In this document: positions 37,170-46,969 of the stretch, piece by piece
Layout: the number at the start of each line of letters is the position of its first letter
Numbering within the stretch: position 1 is the first letter of the stretch
Assembly: GCF_003670115.1 (NCBI RefSeq)
Contig: NZ_QQTY01000004.1
Coordinates: 124,001 to 188,000 of the forward strand
From: Natronorubrum halophilum
GTDB taxonomy: Archaea; Halobacteriota; Halobacteria; Halobacteriales; Natrialbaceae
DNA length: 64,000 nt
Direction of reading: 5' to 3'
Position numbers and translations under genes: made by a program
Notes under the pieces: model-generated
Seen by the model: the letters and a program-made list of their open reading frames with translations, nothing else
Told to the model about the DNA's origin: nothing
The model's database searches: none

Positions 37170-38231
37170 ATGAGTTTCGTACTCGGTCGCGGTGACGACC
37201 TCGAGAGCGGCCCCGTCGGGCGGCTCGGTGCGTATCGGGCTCGAGACGGAAGCGAGGGAGCACCACTTCACATCGATTTCGACGGCCCGCACGCGATGTT
37301 GATCGTGGGCAAGCGCGGCTACGGGAAGTCCTACACGATGGGCGTGCTGGCGGAGGGCCTCGCTCGAGCGGCCGGCGTCGCACCGGTGATAATCGACCCG
37401 ATGGGCGTGTTCGACACGCTCGCGACGTCGACCCCCGGTGAAGGCGTCCCGGCAACGATCGTCGACAATCCGGCCGTCGCACCGACGTCGCTCGATCCCC
37501 GATCGTGGTGTGCGCTGCTCGGCCTCTCACCGGAGAGCGGCGCGGGAGGGGTCCTCTGGCAGGCTTCACAGGAGGAATCGACGCTCGAGGGGATGGCGGC
37601 CCACGTCGAGTCCGCCGACGCCCCGACCGCCGACAGACGGGCGGCGGTCAACCACCTTCGGCTCGCCGACGCGTGGGCGGTCTTCGACGCGGACGGCATC
37701 GACGCCGCCGGACTCGGCGGTTCCGAAGCGACGGTCATCGACGTCTCCGGGCTCGAACCCGCGCCGATGAACGCCGTCTGTCGCGGCGTTGGTGAAGCGC
37801 TGTATCGCGCACGCGTCACCGAGGCGATCGATCGGCTCCCATGGCTGTTGATAGACGAGGCCCACACGTTCTTCGAGGGCGTCGCCGAACCGGCGCTGCG
37901 AACGATTCTGACGCGGGGTCGCGCGCCCGGCGTGAGCCTCGTCTCGGCGACGCAACGCCCGAGCGCCGTCCCGGATGTGGGGATCTCCCAGTCCGATATT
38001 TTGCTCTCCCATCGGTTGACGTCCCGAGCGGACCTCGACGCGCTCCGGGCCGCCCAGCCGACGTACATGAACGCCTCGCTGACGGATTCGGATCGGCTTC
38101 CGGAGTCGACCGGCGAGGTCGTCATCGTCGACGACGCGACGGAGACAGTCCATTCGGCGCAGATTCGTTCGCGAGATACGCCACACGGCGGTGACAGTCC
38201 CCGGGCGAGCGACGTCGTCGCGGACGACTGA
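37170..38231 (+). CDS. HerA/DUF87-type ATPase
   Basis: 353 aa. Walker A is MLIVGKRGYGKSYT near residues 44-57 and Walker B is LPWLLIDEAHTF near residue 227. An ATQRPSAVP segment follows, typical of the HerA/FtsK/VirB4 superfamily that pumps DNA or protein. The sequence between Walker motifs is degenerate compared with true HerA, and no nuclease partner (NurA) is nearby, so a role in the adjacent pilus-like system is more likely than DNA resection. A TATA-like TTCAAAT about 30 nt upstream suggests leaderless transcription. It heads the plus-strand cluster. Confidence 0.8.
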   Translation: MSFVLGRGDDLESGPVGRLGAYRARDGSEGAPLHIDFDGPHAMLIVGKRGYGKSYTMGVLAEGLARAAGVAPVIIDPMGVFDTLATSTPGEGVPATIVDNPAVAPTSLDPRSWCALLGLSPESGAGGVLWQASQEESTLEGMAAHVESADAPTADRRAAVNHLRLADAWAVFDADGIDAAGLGGSEATVIDVSGLEPAPMNAVCRGVGEALYRARVTEAIDRLPWLLIDEAHTFFEGVAEPALRTILTRGRAPGVSLVSATQRPSAVPDVGISQSDILLSHRLTSRADLDALRAAQPTYMNASLTDSDRLPESTGEVVIVDDATETVHSAQIRSRDTPHGGDSPRASDVVADD

Positions 38232-38312
38232 CGACCGACGCCACCGGTTTCGGCGACTCGAGCGCTCCCGATCGGGCCGATGTTTAAGTACGATGAGTCG
38301 GCCAAGAGCGAC

Positions 38313-38972
38313 ATGAGCGATATCGAGCGGCTCGACCGGCGGCTATCCGCGGTCGAGCGTGCGGTCGTCGACGGCGACGCCGAGATCGACCGACTCGCGA
38401 ATCTTGCTGCACTCGCGGAGGACCTCGAGCGCCTCGATTCCCGAGTCGGGAACCACGAACGACGGCTCGCGAAGCTGAACGGAGCGGTCGGTTCGATCGG
38501 CGGTTTCGTCGGGAACGTCGAGTCGATCAACGAGGACGTCGAGCGACGAGCCGATGCGGCCATCGCCGACGTCGATCGACTCGAGTACCGGATCGACGAA
38601 CTCGAGCGAGCGCTCACGGATCGAGGGAGTCGCGACGGCGGACGAGACCGCGACGACGTCAACGGTGACCGAGCGAGAACGACCCCCCGTGCACCGAACG
38701 AAGCGGGTGTCGACGGTCGGATCGCCGGATCGGGCCGCGCGTTCGGAGCCACCGCGAGCGGCGCGGATTCGACGGCTCCCGTGACGACGGAACCCACGGC
38801 CGACGACGCCCCGTTCGGAGCGCCCGGTGATGCGGAAACAACCGCCGAGACGCTCCTCGAGACGCCGGAAAACAGGGGAGAAACGAACAACAACGGATCG
38901 AGCGAGACGTCGATCCGTGGGGACGACGAGTCGAGTACCCTGTTCGCGTCGCTTCGCGCCAGACTCCCGTGA
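38313..38972 (+). CDS. Coiled-coil protein of the pilus-like cluster
   Basis: 219 aa from the ATG at 38313. I chose this start because a TATA box (TTTAAGTA, 38282-38289) lies 24-31 nt upstream and the alternative ATG at 38280 would place the box inside the gene. Residues ~1-100 form a long heptad coiled coil (IERLDRRLSAVERAVV ... VDRLEYRIDELERAL). The remaining half is low-complexity, rich in Gly, Thr, Asp and Arg. No membrane helix. Family unrecognised by function; similar proteins accompany TadA-like ATPases in halophiles. Its stop overlaps the next start by 4 nt. Confidence 0.7.
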   Translation: MSDIERLDRRLSAVERAVVDGDAEIDRLANLAALAEDLERLDSRVGNHERRLAKLNGAVGSIGGFVGNVESINEDVERRADAAIADVDRLEYRIDELERALTDRGSRDGGRDRDDVNGDRARTTPRAPNEAGVDGRIAGSGRAFGATASGADSTAPVTTEPTADDAPFGAPGDAETTAETLLETPENRGETNNNGSSETSIRGDDESSTLFASLRARLP

Positions 38973-39433
38973 TCCGATACGTGCTCGCAGTGGTGTTGAC
39001 GATCGCACTCCTCGCGATTTCTATCCCCGCCATCGACGCGGCAGCGACGATGAACAGCGAGCGGCAGGTCGACGCGAGTCTGGCGGCGATCGACAACAAG
39101 GCGACCTCGCTGATCGAAACCGAGGAGGTGACGCCCGACGGTCACCCCGATCCCCGACGCGTCGTCGAGATGACGCTTCCGCGGGACACGCTGACGACCG
39201 CTGAGGTCGACCGCTTCGAACTGGTCCCGTACGAGAGCGGAGGTTACACGCACGCCAGGTACGTTCTCGAGGACGGCACCACTCGAGAGGCGGTTCTCGA
39301 CGAGCGGATCGTCTGGAACGATCCCGAGGGGAACGAGACGACCGAACTCGGCGGGGCCGGCGAACACCGCCTCGCGCTCGTTTTGGTGGCAGACGAAGAC
39401 GGAACATCGGTGATCGTCGCCCGACGGGTGTGA
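38969..39433 (+). CDS. Membrane-anchored protein of the pilus-like cluster (154 aa)
   Basis: An N-terminal hydrophobic helix (YVLAVVLTIALLAISIPAID) serves as anchor or type IV-pilin-like helix. A ~130-residue extracytoplasmic acidic domain follows (VVEMTLPRDTLTTAEVDRFE ... RLALVLVADEDGTSVIVARR). The small hydrophobic-N/soluble-C layout recalls pseudopilins or TadE/F-like proteins, but a prepilin peptidase motif is not evident. It overlaps the coiled-coil gene by 4 nt (ATGA) and precedes the TadA-like ATPase by 31 nt. Confidence 0.7.
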   Translation: MIRYVLAVVLTIALLAISIPAIDAAATMNSERQVDASLAAIDNKATSLIETEEVTPDGHPDPRRVVEMTLPRDTLTTAEVDRFELVPYESGGYTHARYVLEDGTTREAVLDERIVWNDPEGNETTELGGAGEHRLALVLVADEDGTSVIVARRV

Positions 39434-39464
39434 GTTTAAATCACAACGCGCTGCCAGTACCGAT

Positions 39465-41375
39465 ATGTCACAGGATTGGGTCGCAAGCTCCTTTCGATCG
39501 GTTATCGACGAACTCGGACTCGGATCGCTCCTCGAGGACGAGCAGCGCGGGGCGTGTGCCTGCCGCGTCTCCTTCGAGGGCGAGGTGCTGGTAGTCGACG
39601 CGGGCGACTGTGACGGCGAACTCGCGAGTTCGGAGCCGTGTCGTCGCACCGTCGTCGACGCGCTCACCGATCGCGAGGCAGCGGGCATCGTCACTCGATC
39701 GAACGGAATCGAGCGGCGGTACGGCGATCGAAGCGTCGAACTGCTCGGTGCGGCCGGCCGGTTCGTCGAACTGCTCGGTGATCGCGACGAGCGACTGGCC
39801 GAGATCGGCGCTGTGCGTCCGCTCGAGGCCGCTGCGGAGCTGGAGACGCAGATCGGGGCGATCGCGGATATCGCCGTCGAGTCCGGTCTCATTGCCGTCT
39901 CGAGCGGGATCGATGGATACGAATCGGCGCTGACATCGACCGTCGGCCTCACCATCGGACACTACTTCGTAGATCGAGACCTCGACGACGAGGCGCGTCT
40001 GAAGGGCGTCCGGACGCTCGAGACCGGGAGCGAGGCGCGAATCTACGCGCGGCCGGATAGCGTTCCGCTGTACGTACTCGACGTGGCCGACGGAACGCTC
40101 TCCGAAACGGAGCGACGCCAGCTTCTCGAGGGGTACGAGGCTATCGCCGAGGGCGTCGTCGACGGCGATCGTGCGCCATCGCGTGCGATCGAGTACGTCA
40201 CCGACGAGCCGGCGAATCCGTTGCTGACGAGGGTCCTCTCGAAGCACACGAGCGGCTATGGGATCCTCGAGGATCTGTTCGCGGATCCGCGAGTGACGGA
40301 CGTCTACGTGACGTCGCCGGTCTCGCGGAACCCGGTCCGGATCGTCGTCGACGGGGAGTCGATGACGACGAACGTACACCTGACGCCGGACGGTGCCCGG
40401 GCGCTCGCCTCTCGAGTTCGGCGAACCAGCGGCCGGGCGTTTTCGCGGGCGAATCCGACGGTCCACGCGACGGCCGCTCTCGAGAACGGAACGGGCGTCC
40501 GCGTCGCCGGCGTGACCGATCCCGTCGCGGACGGCGTCGCGTTCGCGTTCCGCGAGGAGGCCGACGACAGGTTCACGCTGCCCGCTCTCGTCGCGAACGG
40601 CACCGTGCCGGCGGCGGTCGCGGCGTTTCTCTCGGTCGCCGTCGAGCGGAACGCGGCCGCGCTGATCGCTGGCACGCGCGGATCGGGAAAGACGACCCTG
40701 CTCTACGAACTGCCCCCGGGCACCCGAACCGTCGTAATCGAGGACACGCCCGAACTCCCGGTGGCTCCGCTGCAGGCAGTCGATCGGGACGTACAAGCGC
40801 TGCGGACCGGAACCGGCGACGGGCTGGAGATCACGCCCGACGAGGCGCTCGAGACCGCGCTCAGGCTCGGCGACGGGGCGCTCGTCGTCGGGGAGATTCG
40901 GGGCGACGAAGCGCGCGTCCTCTACGAAGCGATGCGGGTCGGTGCGAACGCGAACGCCGTCCTCGGAACGATCCACGGCGACGGTGCCGAGGACGTCTAC
41001 GAGCGGGTCGTCTCCGATCTCGATGTCGAACCGTCCTCGTTCGGAGCGACGGATCTCGTCGTGACCGTCCAGACACACCGGACGCCGAACGGACGCGAGC
41101 GCCGGGTGGCCAGAATCGAGGAGGTGATCGCCAGCGACGACGACATCTGGTTCGAGTCGCTGTACGAACTGGACGGCGAGCGGGCCGCCCCGACCGGACG
41201 AATCGATCGCGGCGAAAGCCGGATCGTCGATCGGCTCACCGGATCGAGCGAGGAGTACGCAGCGGTGCGACGGGCGATCGCAGAGCGAACGACGGTGCTC
41301 TCGAGGCTCGCCGACGACGGCCGGACGAGTCCGCGCGAAGTCGCCGCAGCGTACGCCGACCGGGGGCGTGAATGA
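39465..41375 (+). CDS. TadA/VirB11-type secretion ATPase
   Basis: 636 aa. The C-terminal half is a type II/IV secretion and pilus assembly ATPase: ITSPVSRNPVR-like entry strand, Walker A ALIAGTRGSGKTTLL near residue 403, an Asp box VIEDTPELPV and Walker B GALVVGEIRGDEA, plus the His box GTIHGDGAEDVYERV. The N-terminal ~230 residues are family-specific. A TATA box TTTAAAT (39434-39440) lies 24-31 nt before the ATG, so it has its own leaderless promoter. It energises assembly or retraction of a pilus-like filament with the TadC-like protein encoded 3 nt downstream. Confidence 0.93.
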   Translation: MSQDWVASSFRSVIDELGLGSLLEDEQRGACACRVSFEGEVLVVDAGDCDGELASSEPCRRTVVDALTDREAAGIVTRSNGIERRYGDRSVELLGAAGRFVELLGDRDERLAEIGAVRPLEAAAELETQIGAIADIAVESGLIAVSSGIDGYESALTSTVGLTIGHYFVDRDLDDEARLKGVRTLETGSEARIYARPDSVPLYVLDVADGTLSETERRQLLEGYEAIAEGVVDGDRAPSRAIEYVTDEPANPLLTRVLSKHTSGYGILEDLFADPRVTDVYVTSPVSRNPVRIVVDGESMTTNVHLTPDGARALASRVRRTSGRAFSRANPTVHATAALENGTGVRVAGVTDPVADGVAFAFREEADDRFTLPALVANGTVPAAVAAFLSVAVERNAAALIAGTRGSGKTTLLYELPPGTRTVVIEDTPELPVAPLQAVDRDVQALRTGTGDGLEITPDEALETALRLGDGALVVGEIRGDEARVLYEAMRVGANANAVLGTIHGDGAEDVYERVVSDLDVEPSSFGATDLVVTVQTHRTPNGRERRVARIEEVIASDDDIWFESLYELDGERAAPTGRIDRGESRIVDRLTGSSEEYAAVRRAIAERTTVLSRLADDGRTSPREVAAAYADRGRE

Positions 41376-41378
41376 GCG

Positions 41379-43091
41379 ATGGCGGTACTGGCAGCGCTCA
41401 TTCGGAATCTGGCCGCGCTCTACCCTTACGACGTCGACGGGAGCGACGGCCTCGTCGAGTCGCTCTCGTTTATCGACTCGCCACACGACGACGAGACGAT
41501 CGTTCGTGCGGGTTACGGGGCCGGTATCGTCGGTGCACTGCTACCCGTGGGGCTGTTGGTGACCTCGGCACCGCTTCCGTTCGTCCTGTTTTTCGTACTC
41601 GTAACGCCCGTCGCAGCGGTTCACGCGGTGCACTCGCTCCCGCATCTACAGGCGGCGTTCCGCCGAACGGAAGCGCTCGGCGACACGCCGAACCTTATCG
41701 GCCGCGCGGTGTTGCGAATGCAGGTCCAGCCGGCGCTCGAGAGCGCGGTCCGGTTCGCCGCCGAAACCGGGACGGGACCGCTGTCGGACAGTCTCGGCGC
41801 CCACGTCGACCGATCGATGGGGACCGCGGAGACGGGGCTGCTGTCGTTCGCCGACGAGTGGGCCGCGTGGTTCCCCGCGTTGCGACGGTCAGCGCACTTG
41901 CTCGCGACCGCCCAGGACGCGACGGAGGGCGAGCGAGCGCGAACACTCGACCGGGCGCTAGCGGCCGTGCTCAACGGCACCCGGAATCAGATGGCGGACT
42001 TCACCGCCTCGATCCGCGCTCCGACATCCGCGCTGTTCGCCTTCGGGATCATGATCCCGCTGGCACTGATCGCGCTCGTCCCCGCGATACCGATGGTCGG
42101 GTTCTCGATCAATATCTGGATCGTCGTCCTGCTATACAACGTCGTCCTTCCCGCGTGTCTCGTCGCCGCGAGCCTCTGGTTGCTCGTCCGTCGGCCGGTC
42201 GCGTTCCCGCCGCCGAAGGTCGGTTCCGGTCATCCGAACGTCCCCGATCGGCTCTGGCTGCGCGGGCTGTGGGGGGTGGGTGCCGGCGCGGGCACGTACG
42301 CGGTCACGACCCTGGTCGGCCCGGCCCACCTGGCTCCGATCACCGGACTCGGCGTCGGTCTCGGCGTAGGACTCCTGGCGGTCTTCAGCCCCATCCTTCG
42401 GGTTCGAAACGACGTTCGTGACGTCGAAGCGCACCTCACCGACGCCCTCTACCTCGTCGGTCGGCAGGTCGCCGAAGGCGAATCCGTCGAATCGGCGATC
42501 GAACTCGCGGCCGAGCGCGTTCCCGCCGAGACGGGCGCGGTCTTCGAGCACGCTGCCGGCGTTCAGCGACGGCTTCACGCGGGCGTCGAGGCGGCGTTTC
42601 TCGGCGAGTACGGCGCGCTCAGAGCGGTCCCGAGCCCGCGGGCGCGAGGGACGGCCGCACTGCTCGCGATCGCCGCCGACGAGGGGAAACCCGCAGGTCG
42701 AGCGATCGTCTCGATGGCCGACCACCTCGAGGAACTCGACGACGTCGAAGCCAGGACCAAACGGAGCCTGCGGGAGGTCACGGGGACGCTCGACAACACG
42801 GCAGCGTACTTCGGACCGCTGGTGGCCGGCGCAACGGTCGGGATGGCCGCGATGATGGCGAGCGAAGACATGGCGGGCGCGGACGTCGAGGCCGCCGCCT
42901 TCCCGGCCGAATCGCTCGCCATCGTCGTCGGCGTCTACCTGGTTACCCTGTGTTTCATTCTGGTTCCGCTCTCGATCGCCCTCCGGAGCGGGCTGGATCG
43001 AGCGCTCTTTGGCTACCACGTCGGACGCGCGCTCGTCACCTCGATGGTGCTGTACGCGGTTACGGTCAGCATCATCGAGCTGGCCCTGTGA
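41379..43091 (+). CDS. TadC/GspF-type pilus assembly membrane protein
   Basis: 570 aa with two GspF-type units. Hydrophobic segments lie near residues 47-92, 220-275, 300-345 and 500-565. The cytoplasmic helical parts include LHAGVEAAFLGEYGALRA and EELDDVEARTKRSLREVTGTLDNT, typical of the F-domain. As the inner-membrane platform it would couple the TadA-like ATPase to the growing filament. The duplicated architecture is the archaeal form (FlaJ/TadC-like). It begins 3 nt after the ATPase stop. Confidence 0.9.
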   Translation: MAVLAALIRNLAALYPYDVDGSDGLVESLSFIDSPHDDETIVRAGYGAGIVGALLPVGLLVTSAPLPFVLFFVLVTPVAAVHAVHSLPHLQAAFRRTEALGDTPNLIGRAVLRMQVQPALESAVRFAAETGTGPLSDSLGAHVDRSMGTAETGLLSFADEWAAWFPALRRSAHLLATAQDATEGERARTLDRALAAVLNGTRNQMADFTASIRAPTSALFAFGIMIPLALIALVPAIPMVGFSINIWIVVLLYNVVLPACLVAASLWLLVRRPVAFPPPKVGSGHPNVPDRLWLRGLWGVGAGAGTYAVTTLVGPAHLAPITGLGVGLGVGLLAVFSPILRVRNDVRDVEAHLTDALYLVGRQVAEGESVESAIELAAERVPAETGAVFEHAAGVQRRLHAGVEAAFLGEYGALRAVPSPRARGTAALLAIAADEGKPAGRAIVSMADHLEELDDVEARTKRSLREVTGTLDNTAAYFGPLVAGATVGMAAMMASEDMAGADVEAAAFPAESLAIVVGVYLVTLCFILVPLSIALRSGLDRALFGYHVGRALVTSMVLYAVTVSIIELAL

Positions 43092-43265
43092 CGGTGACCG
43101 GCCTCGAGCGAACCGTTCGACCGGGACCCGTTCCGACGGGAACTCGAGGACGGCGTATGGAGTGTGATCGGAACCGCGGCCAACGGGACCCGTAGCGGCG
43201 ACGTCGCGCGTGCAACCGCAGCCGACCGTGTCCATGTTCAAAAGGGAGGACGCGCCACTTCCGGT

Positions 43266-44558
43266 ATGATCGCCATCGCCGGTGCGAAAGGCGGGTGCGG
43301 AAAGACGGTAACGACGCTCGGACTCGCGGAGGGACTCGCACGAACCGGAACGCCAGCCGTCGCGATCGATGCCGATCGACAGCTGCCGAACCTGCACGTG
43401 GCCGGTGGCGTCGATCGCGAACCGACGCTTGCGACGCTTTCGTCGGACGAAGACGTGCGGGCTATCGCGCAGGTGAGTCCGCGAACGTCGAACGCCGGTA
43501 TCGTTCCCGCACCGGAGCCCGCCGAAAAACTCGAGATCGAATCGGCGCTCGATCGACTCGAGACCGGTTCGATACAGACGATCGTCGACTGTCCGTCCGG
43601 CGCGGGTCCGGACGTCGCCGACGCGCTGTCGGCGGCCGACGGTGTGATCGTCGTCACGACGGACAGCAATCGCAGTCTCGCCGCCGCCGAAACGACGGTG
43701 GAGATGGCCCGCCGACTCGACGTTCCGGTGCTCGGGACGGTGCTGAACAGGTGCGAAGCGGTGCCGACGGCCGTCGAATCGTGGGTCGGCGTGCCGGTAC
43801 TGGGTGTGGTTCCGGAGGCGGAGTCGCCCCTGACGGACGAGGAGACGACGGCGGCCTACGAGGGGATCATCGAGACGCTACGAACACGAAACGCAACCGC
43901 CCGGACGCCACCCGCGTACGACGAGGGCCTGCTGCCGACGGGGATCGACGTTCTCGATCGGCGGTTGGGCGGCGGGCTGGCACCCGGTTCCGTCGCGGCA
44001 CTGACCGCCGAACCGGCCAGTCAGTCGGAGCAACTGCTCTACGAGGCGACCGCCCCTCGCGGAACGCTGTATCTCTCGACCGAACGATCGGCGACGAACG
44101 TTCGGCGAGCGATCGAGACCGCGGCCGTCGAGACCGGAAACCCGACCGTTCGTCGCGTCGACGGGGCGGACGCGCTCGAGGAGGCGATGGAAAACGTCCG
44201 CAAGCTACCGGACGGAGCGACGCTCGTCGTCGATCTCGCGGACGGACTGGAGCGGCACGATCGATCGGCGTACGTCTCGTTCCTGAACGACCTGAAAGAC
44301 CGACTGATCGAGAGCGAAAGCGTCGCCCTGTTGCACTGTCTGAACGGGACGGATCGACCGGCGAATCGGACGGCGACGATCCACGCTGTCGACGCCGTTT
44401 TCGACCTTCGCACGGTCGAGTCGGGAACCGAGACGACCATCGAACACTACCTGTCGATCCCGAAGTTTCGTCCGGAGGGGGCGCTCACGGAGACGATCGA
44501 ACTCGCGTTCGACGGACCGGAGTCGGTTCCGATCGAAACGAAGCCGGATACGGAGTGA
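43266..44558 (+). CDS. MinD/ParA-like ATPase fused to degenerate RecA-like domain
   Basis: 430 aa. Residues ~1-210 are a MinD/ParA domain with deviant Walker A AGAKGGCGKTVTTLGLAEGL at residue 5 and VDCPSGAGPDVADAL as switch II. Residues ~220-430 resemble a KaiC/RecA domain (LLPTGIDVLDRRLGGGLAPG) but where the P loop should be the sequence reads AEPASQSEQL, without GK[S/T]. The first domain is therefore the likely active ATPase and membrane-targeting switch, the second a structural or sensing module. Possible role: positioning of the pilus machinery. Start at 43266; a TTCAAAAGG element lies ~25 nt upstream. Confidence 0.85.
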   Translation: MIAIAGAKGGCGKTVTTLGLAEGLARTGTPAVAIDADRQLPNLHVAGGVDREPTLATLSSDEDVRAIAQVSPRTSNAGIVPAPEPAEKLEIESALDRLETGSIQTIVDCPSGAGPDVADALSAADGVIVVTTDSNRSLAAAETTVEMARRLDVPVLGTVLNRCEAVPTAVESWVGVPVLGVVPEAESPLTDEETTAAYEGIIETLRTRNATARTPPAYDEGLLPTGIDVLDRRLGGGLAPGSVAALTAEPASQSEQLLYEATAPRGTLYLSTERSATNVRRAIETAAVETGNPTVRRVDGADALEEAMENVRKLPDGATLVVDLADGLERHDRSAYVSFLNDLKDRLIESESVALLHCLNGTDRPANRTATIHAVDAVFDLRTVESGTETTIEHYLSIPKFRPEGALTETIELAFDGPESVPIETKPDTE

Positions 44559-44616
44559 CGACGCGGACGGTCGGTCGTTCAGTGGGGTCGACTCGAGAAG
44601 AGAGGGGGATACGGCG

Positions 44617-45315
44617 TCAGCGAACGCCGATTCGATCGGGGAGACGCTGCTCACAGCGTTCGATCGATCGGGCGACGGATTCGAACGCGTCGATCGCCGC
44701 ACAGTCCGGATCGACGTCTCGGATCGGCCGCTGCTGTTCCATCGCCTCGTCGACGGCCGATAATTCCTCGATCACCGCGGTCGGGGCACCGAGTTCCCGT
44801 ACGACGCGATTTTCGAGACGATCGGTCGCGTCGCCTGTCGCCCGGTTGAGGACGATCGACGCGATCGGCGTGTCGAGCGCGAGTGCGATGCGTCAGGTCC
44901 GAACGGCGTCGACGAGCGCCGATTCGGTCGGTGCGGTGACCAACACCGACACGTGGGCGCACTCGAGTTGGACGCCGACATCGCGTGCGAGTCCCGCCGG
45001 ACAGTCGACGACGACGCGACCGCACTCGCGCTCGAGTCGATCGACCACCCGCGGGAGCCTCGCCAGGTTCGATGCGCGGGCACCGGCGAGCGTTCGGCCG
45101 CACGGGAGAAAGCGAACCGATCCGATCGGCTCGACCGCCTCGAGCGGGTCCGCCCGCCCCGCGAGAACGTCGTGGAGGTCGGGACCGCTCCCCCGCGGCA
45201 GATCCGCCGTTGCGAGATCGGCGTCAACGACGATGGCACCGAGTTCGCGTCCGAGGTTCAACGAGACCGTGGATTTCCCGACACCGCCTTTGCCGCCGCT
45301 GACGGCGACGATCAT
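44617..45315 (-). pseudogene. MinD-family ATPase with in-frame nonsense codon
   Basis: The start at 45315 gives AVSGGKGGVGKSTVSLNLGR (deviant Walker A), VVVDADLATADL and VVVDCPAGLARDVG (switch II). Codon 141 is TGA (44893-44895) directly after SALVDAVRT. Beyond it the same frame continues with typical MinD sequence (RIALALDTPIASIVLNRATG, VVRELGAPTAVIEELSAVDE) to a stop at 44617, giving 232 codons. CGA to TGA is the simplest explanation. A 140-residue truncated product would lack the last strands and the C-terminal targeting helix. It overlaps the gene at 45312-45677 by 4 nt and converges on the MinD-RecA gene. Confidence 0.8.
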
Positions 45316-45677
45316 GGCTCCGGCGTGAGGACGGCGGCGGTCGGTGACCACCCGTCTAACGCGGCGAGCACGTCGTCGGACGGCATCGTGTTCTCGTCGG
45401 AGGCGCGGGACACCTCGAGAATCTCGAGCGGTGGCTCCGTCGGCGGCGCCGGATCCGCGAAGCCGACGCCGCGACAGCGCCCCGGTTCGACGGTCCCCTC
45501 CCAGACGTCCCCGTCCCATTCGGGTTCCGTAACGCCGTCCCGCCGTGGCGGCCACGTCGGACCGTCGAGTCGGCTCTCGAGACGGACCGTCTGTCGGGTC
45601 GTCCGCGTGTTCGTGAGGACCGCCGTCACGAACGTTACCCCCGCGCGTCGATCCGTTTCACAGTCGACCTCGATCAT
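45312..45677 (-). CDS. Hypothetical protein upstream of the MinD homologue (121 aa)
   Basis: Acidic soluble protein starting MIEVDCETDRRAGVTFVTAV. The first ~85 residues look like an immunoglobulin/beta-sandwich domain (VLTNTRTTRQTVRLESRLDG), then a short acidic C-terminal stretch. No cysteine pattern, signal or membrane segment. Its last codons overlap the MinD start (ATGA), so the two were co-translated. I do not recognise a function. The ATG at 45677 is preferred because the upstream frame is not conserved-looking and crosses the promoter region. Confidence 0.65.
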   Translation of the reverse strand: MIEVDCETDRRAGVTFVTAVLTNTRTTRQTVRLESRLDGPTWPPRRDGVTEPEWDGDVWEGTVEPGRCRGVGFADPAPPTEPPLEILEVSRASDENTMPSDDVLAALDGWSPTAAVLTPEP

Positions 45678-45859
45678 GCCGGTATTTCCGGTCCCGCTAT
45701 CGTATAAAGTCCAACACGTTCGGGCCCGCGTCACCGCCCGAACGTCGATCACCGATCGGCCGAAAACTCACGATAAAGCGCGTAAAACTCACTTCTGAGT
45801 TACAATCGATCGCGAAGCCTCGAAACGGTTATCCCCCTCGGTAGTGGACTGCCGGACAC

Positions 45860-46873
45860 ATGATTCAGGTCGCGATCAACGGCTACGGCACGATCGGCAA
45901 ACGCGTTGCAGACGCCGTCGGGCAGCAACCGGACATGGAGGTACTCGGCGTCGCCAAAACGCGGCCGAACTTCGAGGCCGAGACGGCCCTCGACAAGGGG
46001 TTTGCGCTCTACGCGGCCGTCGAAGAGCGCGCCGACCGCTTCGGCGAGGCCGGCCTCGAGATCGCCGGTCCCGTCGAAGACATGATCGAGGCGGCCGACG
46101 TCGTCGTCGACGCGACGCCGTCGGGAATCGGCGCGAAGAACAAGGAGCTGTACGAGGAGTACGAGACGCCGGCGCTCTACCAGGGCGGCGAGGACGCGTC
46201 GCTCGTCGACACCAGTTTCAACGCGCGCTCGAATTTCGAGGACGCCGTCGGCGCGGACCACGTTCGCGTCGTGTCCTGTAACACGACCGGACTCTCCCGA
46301 GTGCTCGCGCCGCTGCGCGAGGCGTACGGCGTCGAAAAGGTTCGGGCGACGCTCGTCCGCCGCGGCGGCGACCCCGGCCAGACGTCCCGCGGCCCGATCA
46401 ACGACATCCTCCCGAACCCGGTCACGATCCCCTCCCACCACGGTCCCGACGTGGAGACCATCTTCGACGACCTCGACATCGACACGCTCGGGATGAAGGT
46501 GCCCGCGACGCTGATGCACATGCACAGCCTGAACGTCACGCTCGAGGAGGAAGTCGACGCCGCCGATGTCCGCGAACTCTTCGCCGAGGAGTCCCGACTC
46601 TTCCTGATCCCCGAGCGGATGGACATCGACGGCAGCGGGAAACTCAAGGAGTACGCCAACGATGTCGGGCGACCCCGCGGCGACATCTGGGAGAACTGCA
46701 TCTGGGAGGAATCGATCTCGACCGTCGGCACCGACCTCTACCTCTTCCAGGGGATCCACCAGGAGAGCGACGTCGTGCCGGAGAACGTCGACGCGATCCG
46801 GGCGGTCCTCGGTGCAGCCGACGCCCGGGAGAGTATCGAAACGACCGACGAGAGCCTCGGAATCGGCCTGTAA
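45860..46873 (+). CDS. gap: Glyceraldehyde-3-phosphate dehydrogenase, archaeal type II
   Basis: 337 aa. It oxidises glyceraldehyde-3-phosphate in glycolysis or works in reverse in gluconeogenesis. The N-terminal Rossmann motif is [15 protein letters not shown]; the active-site Cys is in [12 protein letters not shown] near residue 140; the archaeal-specific [12 protein letters not shown] and MHMHSLNV segments follow. Type II (archaeal) enzymes typically accept NAD or NADP. In haloarchaea this isoform is associated mainly with gluconeogenesis. It lies next to the pilus-like cluster but is transcribed separately. Confidence 0.96.
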   Translation: MIQVAINGYGTIGKRVADAVGQQPDMEVLGVAKTRPNFEAETALDKGFALYAAVEERADRFGEAGLEIAGPVEDMIEAADVVVDATPSGIGAKNKELYEEYETPALYQGGEDASLVDTSFNARSNFEDAVGADHVRVVSCNTTGLSRVLAPLREAYGVEKVRATLVRRGGDPGQTSRGPINDILPNPVTIPSHHGPDVETIFDDLDIDTLGMKVPATLMHMHSLNVTLEEEVDAADVRELFAEESRLFLIPERMDIDGSGKLKEYANDVGRPRGDIWENCIWEESISTVGTDLYLFQGIHQESDVVPENVDAIRAVLGAADARESIETTDESLGIGL

Positions 46874-46969
46874 CGGGGCCCCGATAGCGAATCCGTGCTT
46901 CGGTTTTGCGCCGTTCGAACAACTAGTGACGACAGAAAGTTTTTGGCTCGCGGTCTACTAGAGGTTCGC

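Noticed and set aside
37331-39955. 874-codon minus-strand frame rich in Ser, Arg and Pro across the pilus-like cluster
   Set aside because: Typical antisense composition of GC-rich genes; the plus strand encodes recognisable ATPase and membrane proteins with promoters.
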